Shown: positions 1 to 8,987 of the stretch, piece by piece
Layout: each line of letters begins with the position of its first letter
Position numbering within the stretch: position 1 is the stretch's first letter
NCBI GenBank assembly: GCA_910584245.1
Contig: CAJTZF010000014.1
Span: 1-64,000 of the forward strand
Source of the DNA: an uncultured Eubacterium sp.
GTDB taxonomy: Bacteria > Bacillota > Clostridia > Lachnospirales > Lachnospiraceae
Direction of reading: 5' to 3'
DNA length: 64,000 nt
Made by a program: the position numbers and the translations under genes
Notes under the pieces: model-generated
What the model saw: the letters and a program-made list of their open reading frames with translations, nothing else
Database searches by the model: none
What the model was told of the DNA's origin: nothing

Positions 1-107
1 ATGGCAACCCAGGGCAACCGGGAGAAGTTTTGCAACAGACAGCGGCCAGGAAAGCGGCAGGAAGAAAACAGGAGTTGCCAAAACTGCTGAAATCCATTAT
101 ACTGTAG
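1..107 (+). CDS. possible C-terminal tail of an upstream gene (partial)
   Basis: Reading frame 3 is open from the window edge to a TAG at 105-107. The translated tail is basic and Ala/Gln/Lys-rich, ending KLLKSIIL. It is too short to assign to a family. The other two forward frames are also open for a while, so the choice of frame is uncertain. A good promoter overlaps its end, which would be compatible with the 3' end of a preceding gene. Confidence 0.2.
   Translation, partial: GNPGQPGEVLQQTAARKAAGRKQELPKLLKSIIL
75..103 (+). promoter_or_regulatory. sigma-A type promoter for the CPBP protease gene
   Basis: TTGCCA at 75-80 and TATACT at 98-103 are separated by exactly 17 bases. Both hexamers match the housekeeping consensus at four or five of six positions. 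The site lies about 50 bases upstream of the next gene. Confidence 0.5.
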
Positions 108-162
108 GTGTTACGTTACAGAGGTTTTGTATTAAGAAAGAGTTGCAGAAATGAGGAATAAC

Positions 163-1068
163 ATGAAAAAATTGAAGTCGGCAGGTTTTGCAGCCTTGTA
201 TTTAGCCATACCAATTGTTATGCAGTTTTTGATCGCGGTCGTATTAGGGATGCAGATGTTGGCGCTCAACTTTGTGAGCGGGGGAACTGGCCAGGTAGAT
301 TTTAATCAAATCCAGGAGCGGTTTCAAAGCAGCCAGTACAATTTGATTCTGGTCGCGCTATTAAATTTTATATTTATTGTCGGTTTTGGGTTGTGGTACT
401 ATTTTATCCGTACTAGGCGGGACGTTTCACCCGTCGATTACCGAATGGTCGTGTCAAGGAAAAGCATATTGTGTACACTCGGCCTCGCGGTGGCCAGCCA
501 ATTTGTCTGTAACATTATTATGACCCTGTTTGCCATCCTATTTCCCGACGTCTACAGGGGTTATGTCGATTTGGCGCAGAGCTTTGATATCAATGTGCTG
601 CCGCCTTGGGCCATGCTTTTTATCGTAACGGTCTGGTCGCCTCTGGCGGAAGAGCTTATTTTCCGGGCTATGATATTTCGGACGCTGCGAAAAGGGTTTT
701 CCTTTCTGCCTGCGGCAGTCATTTCCGGTGTGCTGTTCGGCGTCTACCATATGAACTGGGTGCAGGGAGTGTATGCGGCCGCGCTTGGGGTGTTGCTCGC
801 GTTCACCTACGAAAAGACGAATTCGCTACTGGGCTGCTACCTGTTTCACCTGATGTTTAATTTGCTGAGCTACGTTATTGAGGGAATTCAAAGCTCCGGG
901 ATTTTACCCGATATAGTGTTAGGGATTGTACTGCTTGCGTTGGAAATAGGATCGCTTGTGGGAATTGGATTTTTTATCCGGAGGTTTTCCAAATTGTACC
1001 CAAAGCGGCCGGATGTGCGGGTAGAAGTGGGAGAAGAGGTACAACTTGTGGAAAAAGATGGCGAATAA
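163..1068 (+). CDS. CPBP family intramembrane glutamic protease
   Basis: This is a polytopic membrane protein of about 300 residues with hydrophobic segments throughout, starting near residue 10. The family signature is present: EELIFR near residue 163, a FGVYHMNW segment about 30 residues later, and FHLMFN near residue 229, which supply the conserved Glu and His residues of the CAAX-protease/bacteriocin-processing (CPBP, Abi) fold. Family members cut peptides within the membrane, and some confer bacteriocin immunity or surface-protein processing; the substrate here is unknown. The start at 163 has GAGGA 5 bases upstream; an in-frame ATG at 151 is the alternative. The gene appears to be a single transcription unit, since the next gene has its own promoter. 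Confidence 0.85.
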   Translation: MKKLKSAGFAALYLAIPIVMQFLIAVVLGMQMLALNFVSGGTGQVDFNQIQERFQSSQYNLILVALLNFIFIVGFGLWYYFIRTRRDVSPVDYRMVVSRKSILCTLGLAVASQFVCNIIMTLFAILFPDVYRGYVDLAQSFDINVLPPWAMLFIVTVWSPLAEELIFRAMIFRTLRKGFSFLPAAVISGVLFGVYHMNWVQGVYAAALGVLLAFTYEKTNSLLGCYLFHLMFNLLSYVIEGIQSSGILPDIVLGIVLLALEIGSLVGIGFFIRRFSKLYPKRPDVRVEVGEEVQLVEKDGE

Positions 1069-1078
1069 AAAATAATAT

Positions 1079-1107
1079 TTGCAAAACGGCAAACAATTTA
1101 GTATACT
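1079..1107 (+). promoter_or_regulatory. sigma-A type promoter for the lytic transglycosylase gene
   Basis: TTGCAA at 1079-1084 and TATACT at 1102-1107 are separated by 17 bases. This predicts a leader of roughly 90 bases before the transglycosylase start. Confidence 0.55.
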
Positions 1108-1205
1108 TATTATGATTTATGCTTATCGCACGCGTCATACACTGGGGAAGAAAATCATTATTAACCAGAGGAAATGGCATGTGAATAATATAGGAGGTGA
1201 GTGGC

Positions 1206-2090
1206 TTGGCACTTACGGTGAACCCATTATCGCCAAATGAATATACGGAGGTCCATCGACAGGGCGGAAGGGAAGCGGCGAAAACGACAATTACCCCGTT
1301 TTCTGACGTTTTGAAAAAAGAAAAAGAGCAGGTGGAAAAGGCATCGGCTTCTTCTGCGCAGCAAACCCAGGCGGCATCCAGAGTGGAGCGCCCGTCAGAT
1401 GGGATCGCAGTGACAAATGGGACAGCGGGTACAGTTTCCGCAGACGGAAGCCTGACAACTACATTAGACGATATTTTTAAGAGGGCATCGGAAAAATACG
1501 GGGTGTCTTACGAATATCTCGTAGCGGTGGCGAAGGCGGAGTCGGATTTCAATCCGAATTGCGTGTCATCGGCGGGGGCAAAAGGGATTATGCAGATCAT
1601 GCCAGAAGAGGCGAAGGGGCTCGGTATTCAAGATGTGTTCGACGCCGAGCAGAATATTATGGGAGCTGCCAAATTGCTGGCCGCTCATTTGGAGAAGTTT
1701 AACGGGGATACGACCTTGGCGGCGGCCGCTTACAATGCCGGCAGCGGACGGGTGAAACAGTACGGAGGGGTCCCGCCATTTAAGGAGACTCAAAATTACG
1801 TAAAGAAAATAGCTGCTTATATGAAAGAAGGCGTGAAGGTACCAAATAAAACGGTGACGGTTACGCCAAATAAGCTTAGCGGGGATATCACGAAAAGCCA
1901 GAGAAAGGCGGGGACAACAGTGCCAACCGCAGCGGCGGGGTCACAGGGCCAGCCGGTGAATGCCGTTCCAGCTACGGAAGAGGAGCTCAATAAAAGCATG
2001 GTGATCGTGGGAAGCGGCGACCAGGCAGTGAAAATGACGTATGGAGCGTATATGCGGTATTTGGAGCTGGGGAACTTGGGAGTCGGATGA
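1206..2090 (+). CDS. lytic transglycosylase (SLT/LysM-type goose lysozyme fold)
   Basis: The central part (about residues 85-210) is a transglycosylase SLT domain. It has the catalytic Glu in AKAESDFNP, the conserved GAKGIMQIMP stretch and AAYNAGSGRV. Such enzymes cleave the MurNAc-GlcNAc bond of peptidoglycan to give 1,6-anhydro products. The flanks are low-complexity, Ala/Thr/Lys-rich linkers, and no clear signal peptide is visible, so export may use another route or the protein may act in an assembled secretion structure. A GTG at 1197 directly abuts the AGGAGG at 1192-1197 and cannot be used with it. The TTG at 1206 sits 8 bases from that site and is the better start. A short spacer separates it from gpmI. 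Confidence 0.8.
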   Translation: MALTVNPLSPNEYTEVHRQGGREAAKTTITPFSDVLKKEKEQVEKASASSAQQTQAASRVERPSDGIAVTNGTAGTVSADGSLTTTLDDIFKRASEKYGVSYEYLVAVAKAESDFNPNCVSSAGAKGIMQIMPEEAKGLGIQDVFDAEQNIMGAAKLLAAHLEKFNGDTTLAAAAYNAGSGRVKQYGGVPPFKETQNYVKKIAAYMKEGVKVPNKTVTVTPNKLSGDITKSQRKAGTTVPTAAAGSQGQPVNAVPATEEELNKSMVIVGSGDQAVKMTYGAYMRYLELGNLGVG

Positions 2091-2138
2091 GAATGGCAGA
2101 TTAAGCATTTGATTTTTAAATAAAGGAGATAAAGAAAG

Positions 2139-3683
2139 ATGAGTAAAAGACCTACCGTGTTAATGATTTTAGATGGATATGGACTTAATGAACAGAAGGA
2201 GGGGAACGCGGTCGCAGAGGCAAACACACCTGTGATGGACCAGTTGATGGCGGAGTGTCCGTTTGTAAAGGGAAATGCCAGCGGCATGGCGGTTGGACTG
2301 CCGGACGGCCAGATGGGAAATTCTGAGGTCGGGCATCTGAATATGGGCGCTGGGAGAATTGTATACCAGGAATTGACGCGGATCACGAAAGAAATCGAGG
2401 ACGGAGTATTTTTTGAAAACGAAGCGCTTTTGAGCGCAATAGACAATTGCAAGAAAAACGGGTCTGACCTGCATTTGTTCGGACTTCTGTCTGACGGGGG
2501 CGTACACAGCCACAATACGCATATGTATGCCCTGCTGGAGCTTGCGAAGAGAAACGGTATAGAACACGTATATCTCCATGCATTTTTAGACGGGCGCGAT
2601 ACGCCGCCTTCTTCGGGTAAGGGGTTTGTGGAAGAGGCCATGAACCAGATGGAGAAAATTGGCGTCGGACAAGTGGCGACTGTAATGGGACGCTATTACG
2701 TGATGGACAGGGATAACCGCTGGGACCGTGTCCAAAAGGCATACGAGGCGTTGGTGCTCGGTGAGGGAGAGACGGCGGAGTGCGGTCTTTGTGCCGTTCA
2801 GCAATCTTATGATAAAGGCGAGACGGACGAGTTTGTTCTTCCAACCGTAATTGTCAAGGATGGCAAGCCAGTGGCAACTGTGAAAGAAAAGGATTCCGTT
2901 ATCTTTTATAATTTCCGCCCGGACCGCGCCAGAGAAATTACGAGAGCCTTTTGCGACGACAAATTTGATGGATTTGAGAGAGCAAAGGGATATTTCCCAC
3001 TGACATTTGTAGCATTTACTGAATACGATGTGACGATTCCGAATAAAACCGTAGCATTCCATAAGGTTGAGATCACGAATACGTTTGGTGAATTTCTGGC
3101 GAATAACGGTTTGAAGCAGCTTCGCACGGCGGAGACGGAAAAATACGCCCATGTGACATTTTTCTTCAATGGAGGTGTTGAGGAACCGAATGAGGGCGAG
3201 GACCGCCTTCTTGTCAATTCCCCGAAAGTGGCTACGTATGACTTGCAGCCGGAGATGAGCGCCTATAAAGTATGTGACGGGCTTGTGGATGCGATTAAGT
3301 CGGATCAATATGACGTGATTATCGTAAATTTTGCCAATTCGGATATGGTTGGACACACCGGTGTGGAGCAGGCCGCGATTCAGGCTATTGAGGCGGTGGA
3401 TGAATGTGTCGGAAGGGTAGTGGATGCCATTCGAGAGGCAGACGGCCAGATGTTTATATGCGCAGACCACGGAAACGCAGAACAATTGATTGACTACGAT
3501 ACGAAGCAGCCATTTACGGCGCACACGATAAATCCGGTACCGTTTATCCTTGTCAATTACGACGACAATTACACACTCCGGGAGGGCGGCTGTCTGGCAG
3601 ATATCGCCCCTACGCTTATTGAGATGATGGGAATGACCCAGCCGGAGGAGATGACGGGGAAATCGCTTCTGATTAAGAAATAA
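2139..3683 (+). CDS. gpmI: 2,3-bisphosphoglycerate-independent phosphoglycerate mutase
   Basis: This enzyme interconverts 3-phosphoglycerate and 2-phosphoglycerate in glycolysis through a phosphoserine intermediate and two Mn ions. The 514-residue length is normal for the family. The N-terminal metal site LDGYG, the catalytic Ser62 in GNSEVGHLN, the DGRDTPP segment, and the C-terminal metal-binding ADHGNAE are all present. AAAGGAG lies 11 bases before the ATG. It follows the transglycosylase gene after 48 bases and precedes mnmA with a strong hairpin between them. Confidence 0.97.
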   Translation: MSKRPTVLMILDGYGLNEQKEGNAVAEANTPVMDQLMAECPFVKGNASGMAVGLPDGQMGNSEVGHLNMGAGRIVYQELTRITKEIEDGVFFENEALLSAIDNCKKNGSDLHLFGLLSDGGVHSHNTHMYALLELAKRNGIEHVYLHAFLDGRDTPPSSGKGFVEEAMNQMEKIGVGQVATVMGRYYVMDRDNRWDRVQKAYEALVLGEGETAECGLCAVQQSYDKGETDEFVLPTVIVKDGKPVATVKEKDSVIFYNFRPDRAREITRAFCDDKFDGFERAKGYFPLTFVAFTEYDVTIPNKTVAFHKVEITNTFGEFLANNGLKQLRTAETEKYAHVTFFFNGGVEEPNEGEDRLLVNSPKVATYDLQPEMSAYKVCDGLVDAIKSDQYDVIIVNFANSDMVGHTGVEQAAIQAIEAVDECVGRVVDAIREADGQMFICADHGNAEQLIDYDTKQPFTAHTINPVPFILVNYDDNYTLREGGCLADIAPTLIEMMGMTQPEEMTGKSLLIKK

Positions 3684-3709
3684 AATTTGATGAAATAAAG
3701 GTTTGATGT

Positions 3710-3742
3710 CCCCCCTTAAAAGTAGGTTGCTTTTAAGGGGGG
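3710..3742 (+). repeat. perfect 13-bp hairpin between gpmI and mnmA
   Basis: CCCCCCTTAAAAG (3710-3722) and CTTTTAAGGGGGG (3730-3742) are exact inverse complements around a 7-base loop. Pairing can extend by one or two more bases. No T-run follows on either strand, so it does not look like an intrinsic terminator. It ends about 20 bases before the mnmA start and could affect transcript processing or stability. Confidence 0.6.
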
Positions 3743-3762
3743 ATTCCATCATTGGAGGAGGA

Positions 3763-4842
3763 ATGAAAATGTCCCAGACAGTTGTAGTGGGGATGTCTGG
3801 CGGTGTGGATTCGTCGGTGGCCGCCTATCTTCTGAAACAACAGGGGTATGAGGTGGTCGGGGTGACGATGCAAATCTGGCAGGAGGAAGCAGCCCGCGTG
3901 CAGGAGGAAAATGGCGGGTGCTGCGGCCTGTCCGCGGTGGAGGACGCCAGGCGGGTGGCCGAGTGCCTCGGCATCCGGCACTATGTGATGAATTTCAGGG
4001 AAGATTTTCAAAAGCAAGTCATAGATTATTTTGTCAGGGAGTACCGGGAAGGCCGGACGCCTAATCCTTGTATTGCCTGCAACCGCTATGTAAAGTGGGA
4101 ATCCCTTTTGCAGCGGAGTTTAGAAATTGGGGCAGACAGTATCGCCACGGGACATTATGCCAGAATCTGCCGCCTGCCAAACGGCAGACTGGCGCTGAAA
4201 AAGTCCGTCACGGCGGCGAAGGACCAGACGTACGCCCTCTACAGCTTAACCCAGCGCCAGCTTGCCCATACGCAGATGCCGGTAGGGGAGTATGAGAAGA
4301 GCGATGTGAGGAAACTTGCAGTGGAGGCGGGGCTTCCCGTGGCGGACAAGCCAGACAGCCAGGAAATTTGTTTTGTGCCGGATGGGGACTACGCTGCTTT
4401 TATTGAACGGGAGACAGGAGAAGACAGTGAGCCGGGGAATTTTGTAGATATGTATGGGAATGTGCTCGGACGCCATAAAGGGATCACGCATTATACCGTT
4501 GGCCAGCGGAAAGGATTGGGCCTGGCGATGGGACATCCGGTCTTTGTGGCGGAAATACGCCCGGACACAAAGGAAGTTGTCATCGGTGAACAGGAGGATG
4601 TTTTCAAGCGGTCGCTCCGCGCAAACCAGTTGAACCTTATGTCTGTGCCGGAGTTGGACGGTGAGATGCGCGCGGTGGCGAAAATCCGCTATAACCACGT
4701 CGGTGATAGCTGTGTCGTGCGTATGGTGGACCAGGACGTGGCAGAGGTTATATTCGACCAGCCGCAGCGCGCGGTAACGCCTGGACAGGCAGTTGTGTTT
4801 TATGACGGGGATATTGTAGTCGGCGGCGGAACCATCATCTAA
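3763..4842 (+). CDS. mnmA: tRNA-specific 2-thiouridylase MnmA
   Basis: MnmA adds sulfur to carbon 2 of the wobble uridine in Lys, Glu and Gln tRNAs after ATP activation. The PP-loop GMSGGVDSSVAAYLL is at the N-terminus. The two catalytic cysteines lie in PNPCIACNRYVKW (about residue 106) and in DSQEICFVPDGDY (about residue 205). ATG 3763 is chosen because GGAGGAG is immediately upstream. A frame-compatible TTG at 3703 would add 20 residues that run through the hairpin and resemble nothing in the family. An ATG two codons further in is also possible. The 359 residues fit the family. Confidence 0.95.
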   Translation: MKMSQTVVVGMSGGVDSSVAAYLLKQQGYEVVGVTMQIWQEEAARVQEENGGCCGLSAVEDARRVAECLGIRHYVMNFREDFQKQVIDYFVREYREGRTPNPCIACNRYVKWESLLQRSLEIGADSIATGHYARICRLPNGRLALKKSVTAAKDQTYALYSLTQRQLAHTQMPVGEYEKSDVRKLAVEAGLPVADKPDSQEICFVPDGDYAAFIERETGEDSEPGNFVDMYGNVLGRHKGITHYTVGQRKGLGLAMGHPVFVAEIRPDTKEVVIGEQEDVFKRSLRANQLNLMSVPELDGEMRAVAKIRYNHVGDSCVVRMVDQDVAEVIFDQPQRAVTPGQAVVFYDGDIVVGGGTII

Positions 4843-4860
4843 GGATTTCCTAAGTTTTTC

Positions 4861-4889
4861 TTGAATAAATTCATTTCTTATGATAGTAT
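4861..4889 (+). promoter_or_regulatory. candidate promoter for glmM
   Basis: TTGAAT at 4861-4866 and TAGTAT at 4884-4889 are separated by 17 bases in the AT-rich gap after mnmA. The -10 box is only a partial match. Confidence 0.35.
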
Positions 4890-4952
4890 ATACTAGATAT
4901 ATCTTATTTTAAGGGGTTTTTGTGCCCTGAATGAATAAAATGGAGGATTGTC

Positions 4953-6302
4953 ATGAAGTATTTTGGTACGGATGGCTTTCGAGGAGAAGCAAATGTTACA
5001 CTGACAGCAGATCATGCCTTCAAGATCGGGCGTTTTCTTGGAAATTATTTTCAGGATGGAGAACATCGTGTACGGGTTATTGTGGGAAAGGATACGAGAT
5101 TATCCGGCTATATGTATGAGACGGCGCTGGCCGCAGGGCTCACCGCCAGCGGTGCGGATGTCTATGAGATCCATGTGACGACGACGCCGAGCATATCTTA
5201 TCTGATCCGGGAAAAGAAGTTTGATTTTGGAATTATGATTACAGCGAGCCATAACCCATATACCGATAACGGCATTAAGGTTATCAATGGGCAGGGACAG
5301 AAGCTGGAGGAGGAAATTGAACAGCAGATAGAAGACTATATAGATAGAAAAATAGCGGAGCTTCCCTATGCAACCGGTGAAAACCTGGGGAGATGCTACG
5401 ACTATACAGAGGGAAAAGAGAGCTACAAGCTTTATTTGCAAAAGCTCGTCAAACACTCCTTTGAGGGAAAAGTGATCGCCCTTGATCTGTCAAACGGTTC
5501 TGCGTCGCGGCTTGCGGGAGCGATCTTCGAGAACCTGGGCGCCGAAATACATAGGATAAATGATAAACCGGATGGCATGAATATTAACCGCCATTGCGGT
5601 TCTACGCATATTGATAAGCTTCAGGAATATGTGAGGGAGATTGGGGCAGATGCGGGATTTGCATATGATGGGGACGCCGACCGGTGCCTGGCAGTAGACG
5701 AGCAGGGAGAGGTCGTTACCGGTGACCATATTATGTATATTTGCGGGCGCTATTTAAAAAAGCAGGGCAGATTGAAGGATGACATGGTTGTCACAACTGT
5801 TATGTCCAATATGGGACTTTATAAGGCGTTTGACGATGCCGGTATCCGATATGAACAGACGGCGGTGGGTGATAAATATGTCTGCGCCAATATGATGGAG
5901 AATGACTATGTTTTAGGAGGCGAGCAGTCCGGACATATTATTTTCAGCGAACATGCGGTGACAGGAGATGGTATTCTTACGTCTCTTATGATTATGGAGG
6001 CTATGCTTTCCGAAAATAAGGCGTTGTCGGAGCTGACAGATGGGTTGGCCATTTATCCGCAGCTGCTCGTAAATGTGAAGGTGAAGGATAAGGCGGCGGC
6101 CAGGGAAGACCAGGATGTAGTTGCGGTGGAAAAAGAGGTGGAAGCCGCGCTCGGTGAGGACGGCCGCCTGCTCCTGCGGGAAAGCGGGACAGAGCCGCTT
6201 ATCCGTGTCATGGTAGAAGCGAAATCGGATGAGCTCTGCCGGGTAAATGTCGATAAGATTATTGAAGTATTAAGAGCCAAAGGCCATGAGAGAACAGAGT
6301 AA
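4953..6302 (+). CDS. glmM: phosphoglucosamine mutase
   Basis: GlmM converts glucosamine-6-phosphate to glucosamine-1-phosphate, the entry step to UDP-GlcNAc for peptidoglycan. The 449-residue protein shows the expected order: MKYFGTDGFRG at the N-terminus, the phosphoserine loop TASHNP near residue 98, the metal-binding DGDADR near residue 238, and the phosphate-binding RESGTEPLIRV near the C-terminus. The start has an AT-rich leader with GGAGG close by (ATGGAGGATTGTC). Its substrate is also made in the sialic acid pathway at the other end of this window, but no shared regulation is visible. Confidence 0.96.
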   Translation: MKYFGTDGFRGEANVTLTADHAFKIGRFLGNYFQDGEHRVRVIVGKDTRLSGYMYETALAAGLTASGADVYEIHVTTTPSISYLIREKKFDFGIMITASHNPYTDNGIKVINGQGQKLEEEIEQQIEDYIDRKIAELPYATGENLGRCYDYTEGKESYKLYLQKLVKHSFEGKVIALDLSNGSASRLAGAIFENLGAEIHRINDKPDGMNINRHCGSTHIDKLQEYVREIGADAGFAYDGDADRCLAVDEQGEVVTGDHIMYICGRYLKKQGRLKDDMVVTTVMSNMGLYKAFDDAGIRYEQTAVGDKYVCANMMENDYVLGGEQSGHIIFSEHAVTGDGILTSLMIMEAMLSENKALSELTDGLAIYPQLLVNVKVKDKAAAREDQDVVAVEKEVEAALGEDGRLLLRESGTEPLIRVMVEAKSDELCRVNVDKIIEVLRAKGHERTE

Positions 6303-6338
6303 GACGATTAGAAGACTACGAAAAGAAAGGAAACAGAG

Positions 6339-7481
6339 ATGAAAGGTGCATACAACACAAAAAAATATCGGAACATGTTTGCTGAGTGCGGGCATTCGCA
6401 GGAGGAGATTGACCAGAAGTTGAAGGATGCATTCCACACCGTATTTTATGGTCCGGATGATGAAAAATTTTACTTCGAGGCCGGAGATGACATGGGATAT
6501 TTTGAGGATACAGGAAACCATGACGCCAGAACAGAGGGCATGTCTTATGCTATGATGATGTGTGTTCAGATGGATATGAAACAGGAATTTGACCGCGTGT
6601 GGAAATGGGCGAGAACCTATATGTACATGGAAGAGGGCTACAATAAAGGATATTTTGCGTGGTCCTGCCAGACGGATGGCAAGAAGAATGACTGGGGCCC
6701 GGCTCCGGACGGCGAGGAATTTTTTGCAATGGCGCTGTTTTTTGCTTCCCACCGCTGGGGAGATGGCGAGGGGATATTTAACTATTCCCAGGAGGCGAAA
6801 AATATTTTACGCGCATGTATCCACAACGGAGAAGAAGAGCCGGGTGAGCCGATTATGGAGCCGGAAAATTATTTGATCCGGTTTATTCCGAGCCGTAAAT
6901 TCAGCGATCCCTCTTATCATTGTCCGCATTTTTATGAGCTGTTTGCGGAGTGGGCTGATGATGAGGACCGGGATTTTTGGAAAAAGGCGGCGCAGGCGAG
7001 CCGGGAATATTTGAAAAAGGCGTGCCATCCGCAGACCGGACTTGCCGCTGAGTATGCGTATTATGACGGAACGCCGTATTCAGAGGAGCAGGATGTATTT
7101 GGCGGACGCCACGACTGGTACTACAGTGATTCCTACCGTGTGATTGCCAATATCGGTTTGGATTACGAGTGGTTTGCGCCGGATGACTGGCACAGGGAAA
7201 ATAATAATAAAGTTCAGAAGTTCTTTATGGAAACACACAGGGACGAGGAATTCATGACATACGAGATAGATGGGACAGTATTGGACCAGCCAGCCCTTCA
7301 TCCTGTGGCAATCATCGCCACAAATGCACAGGCGTCTCTTGCGGCAGACGGCCCTTATGCGAAAGAGTGTGTCGAGAGATTTTGGAACACACCGCTCCGC
7401 AAGGGGGATAGAAGATATTATGACAATTGCCTGTATTTGTTCGCTCTGCTTGCATTGAGCGGGAACTACCGTATTTGGTAA
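6339..7481 (+). CDS. GH8 reducing-end xylose-releasing exo-oligoxylanase
   Basis: The protein matches the glycoside hydrolase family 8 Rex enzymes along its whole length. These release xylose from the reducing end of xylo-oligosaccharides. Recognisable blocks are DTGNHDARTEGMSY, GYFAWSCQTDG, DWGPAPDGEEFFAMALFFA, ALFFASHRWGDG, and RRYYDNCLYLFALLALSGN. From the known Rex mechanism the catalytic acid should be Glu66 (RTEGMSY) and the base Asp264 (YYSDSYR). There is no signal peptide, so it acts in the cytoplasm on imported oligomers. GAAAGGAAACAG precedes the ATG. It sits between glmM and tig with no other xylan gene nearby, and the sequence just after its stop contains a decayed copy of its own C-terminal region. 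Confidence 0.9.
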   Translation: MKGAYNTKKYRNMFAECGHSQEEIDQKLKDAFHTVFYGPDDEKFYFEAGDDMGYFEDTGNHDARTEGMSYAMMMCVQMDMKQEFDRVWKWARTYMYMEEGYNKGYFAWSCQTDGKKNDWGPAPDGEEFFAMALFFASHRWGDGEGIFNYSQEAKNILRACIHNGEEEPGEPIMEPENYLIRFIPSRKFSDPSYHCPHFYELFAEWADDEDRDFWKKAAQASREYLKKACHPQTGLAAEYAYYDGTPYSEEQDVFGGRHDWYYSDSYRVIANIGLDYEWFAPDDWHRENNNKVQKFFMETHRDEEFMTYEIDGTVLDQPALHPVAIIATNAQASLAADGPYAKECVERFWNTPLRKGDRRYYDNCLYLFALLALSGNYRIW

Positions 7482-7488
7482 TGTAAGT

Positions 7489-7518
7489 AGAAGGTATTAC
7501 GACGGTTGCCTGTATTTG
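7489..7518 (+). repeat. decayed duplicate of the GH8 3' coding segment
   Basis: Thirty bases after the GH8 stop codon encode RRYYDGCLYL in one frame. They match 26 of 30 bases of 7410-7439, which encode RRYYDNCLYL inside the gene. Two of the four differences are synonymous. This looks like the remnant of a tandem paralogue. Confidence 0.6.
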
Positions 7519-7610
7519 GGAAATAGAGGATTGAAAATCTAAAAAAAGGGAATGCTTTTATAAGCCTGCCCATCATTTATTATAATTAATTTATTTTGGA
7601 GGAATAAGAA

Positions 7611-8918
7611 ATGAGTTACAAAGTTGAAAATCTGGAAAACAGTATGGCAAAGATCACGATAGAGGTTAGTGTAGAGGATTTTGAAGCGGCGATGACAAAA
7701 TCCTACAATAAAAACAAAAACCGAATTATGATTCCGGGATTCCGCAAGGGGAAGGCGCCGCGCAAAATGATTGAAAAAATATATGGCGCGGGAATATTTT
7801 ATGAAGATGCGGCAGATTTTGCGATGCCGGATGCCTATAAGGAGGCTGCGGATGAGTGCGGTCTTGATATTGTATCCCGGCCCGACATTGATATTGTGGA
7901 AATCGAGAGTGGCAAGCCATTTATATTTACGGCTACAGTAGCATTGAAGCCGGAAGTACAGCTTGGGGATTACAAAGGATTGGAAGTGCAGAAGCAGGAT
8001 GTGAAGGTTGTGGCAGCGGACGTCAATGCGGAAATTGACCGCGTCCGTGAGCAAAATGCCCGTCTTGTGACCGTGGAGGACCGTTCTGTACAGGCGGATG
8101 ATATCGCGGTAATTGATTTTGAGGGATTTGTGGACGGAGAGCCATTCGAGGGCGGCAAGGGAGAGGATTATTCCCTGACGATTGGAAGCCACACATTTAT
8201 TGATACCTTTGAAGACCAGCTGATTGGAAAAAATGCTGGGGACCAGCTGGACGTCAATGTGACGTTTCCGGAGGAATACCATGTTGATGAGCTCAAAGGA
8301 AAACCGGCTCTGTTCAAGGTAAATATTAAGGAGCTCAAAGTTAAGGAGCTTCCTGAGCTGGATGACGAGTTTGCCAGCGAGGTTTCCGAGTTTGATACGC
8401 TCAAGGAGTACAAGTCCAGTGTGAAAAAGACGCTTACGGATAGAAAGAAGGCGCAGGTCAGAACCGAGCAGGAAACGGAGGTGGTAGAAAAGGCGGTGGA
8501 AAATGCGACGGTTGAGCTTCCGGGGCCAATGGTAGATGAACAGCTGTCCCGCATGGTAAACGACTTTGCTTCGCGTTTACAGCAACAGGGCCTCTCGATT
8601 GACCAGTATATGCAGATGACAGGCATGCAGCCGCAGATGCTGATGGAGCAGATGCGGCCGGAGGCAGAAAAACAGATCCGGACCCGTCTTGTATTGGAGG
8701 CAGTTGCCAAGGCGGAAAATATAACGGCTTCTGAAGAGGATATCAAAGCGGAGATCGAAAAAATGGCCGAAATGTATCATATGGATGTGGACAAATTAAA
8801 AGAGAGTATGGATGACAGAGAAAAGGAATATATCTCCACCGATATTGAAGTGCGGAAGGCGGTTGATTTGTTAGTCAGTGAGTCTGTTGAAGTAGATGTG
8901 CCCGCAGAGGAAGAGTAA
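7611..8918 (+). CDS. tig: trigger factor (ribosome-associated chaperone and peptidyl-prolyl isomerase)
   Basis: Trigger factor binds ribosomal protein L23 at the exit tunnel and shields nascent chains. The ribosome-docking loop GFRKGKAPRKMIEKIYG lies near residue 43. The FKBP-type isomerase domain (about residues 150-245) contains DFEGFVDGEPFEGGKGEDY. The C-terminal chaperone arms follow to residue 435, the normal length. GGAGGAATAAGAA precedes the ATG. It is the first gene of the tig-clpP-clpX-lon-engB run, a familiar order in Firmicutes. Confidence 0.97.
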   Translation: MSYKVENLENSMAKITIEVSVEDFEAAMTKSYNKNKNRIMIPGFRKGKAPRKMIEKIYGAGIFYEDAADFAMPDAYKEAADECGLDIVSRPDIDIVEIESGKPFIFTATVALKPEVQLGDYKGLEVQKQDVKVVAADVNAEIDRVREQNARLVTVEDRSVQADDIAVIDFEGFVDGEPFEGGKGEDYSLTIGSHTFIDTFEDQLIGKNAGDQLDVNVTFPEEYHVDELKGKPALFKVNIKELKVKELPELDDEFASEVSEFDTLKEYKSSVKKTLTDRKKAQVRTEQETEVVEKAVENATVELPGPMVDEQLSRMVNDFASRLQQQGLSIDQYMQMTGMQPQMLMEQMRPEAEKQIRTRLVLEAVAKAENITASEEDIKAEIEKMAEMYHMDVDKLKESMDDREKEYISTDIEVRKAVDLLVSESVEVDVPAEEE

Positions 8919-8987
8919 AGGAGCCCGCGGGAGAAGCATAATATAGTTAGTAAAGGCGCGGAAGGCAGCGCAGAAATGAGGTTTAGT

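Noticed and set aside
3710..3742. Hairpin as an intrinsic terminator of gpmI
   Set aside because: No U-run follows on either strand.
2586..3752. Long minus-strand frames antisense to gpmI
   Set aside because: They mirror the codon pattern of gpmI and have no family features or ribosome binding sites.
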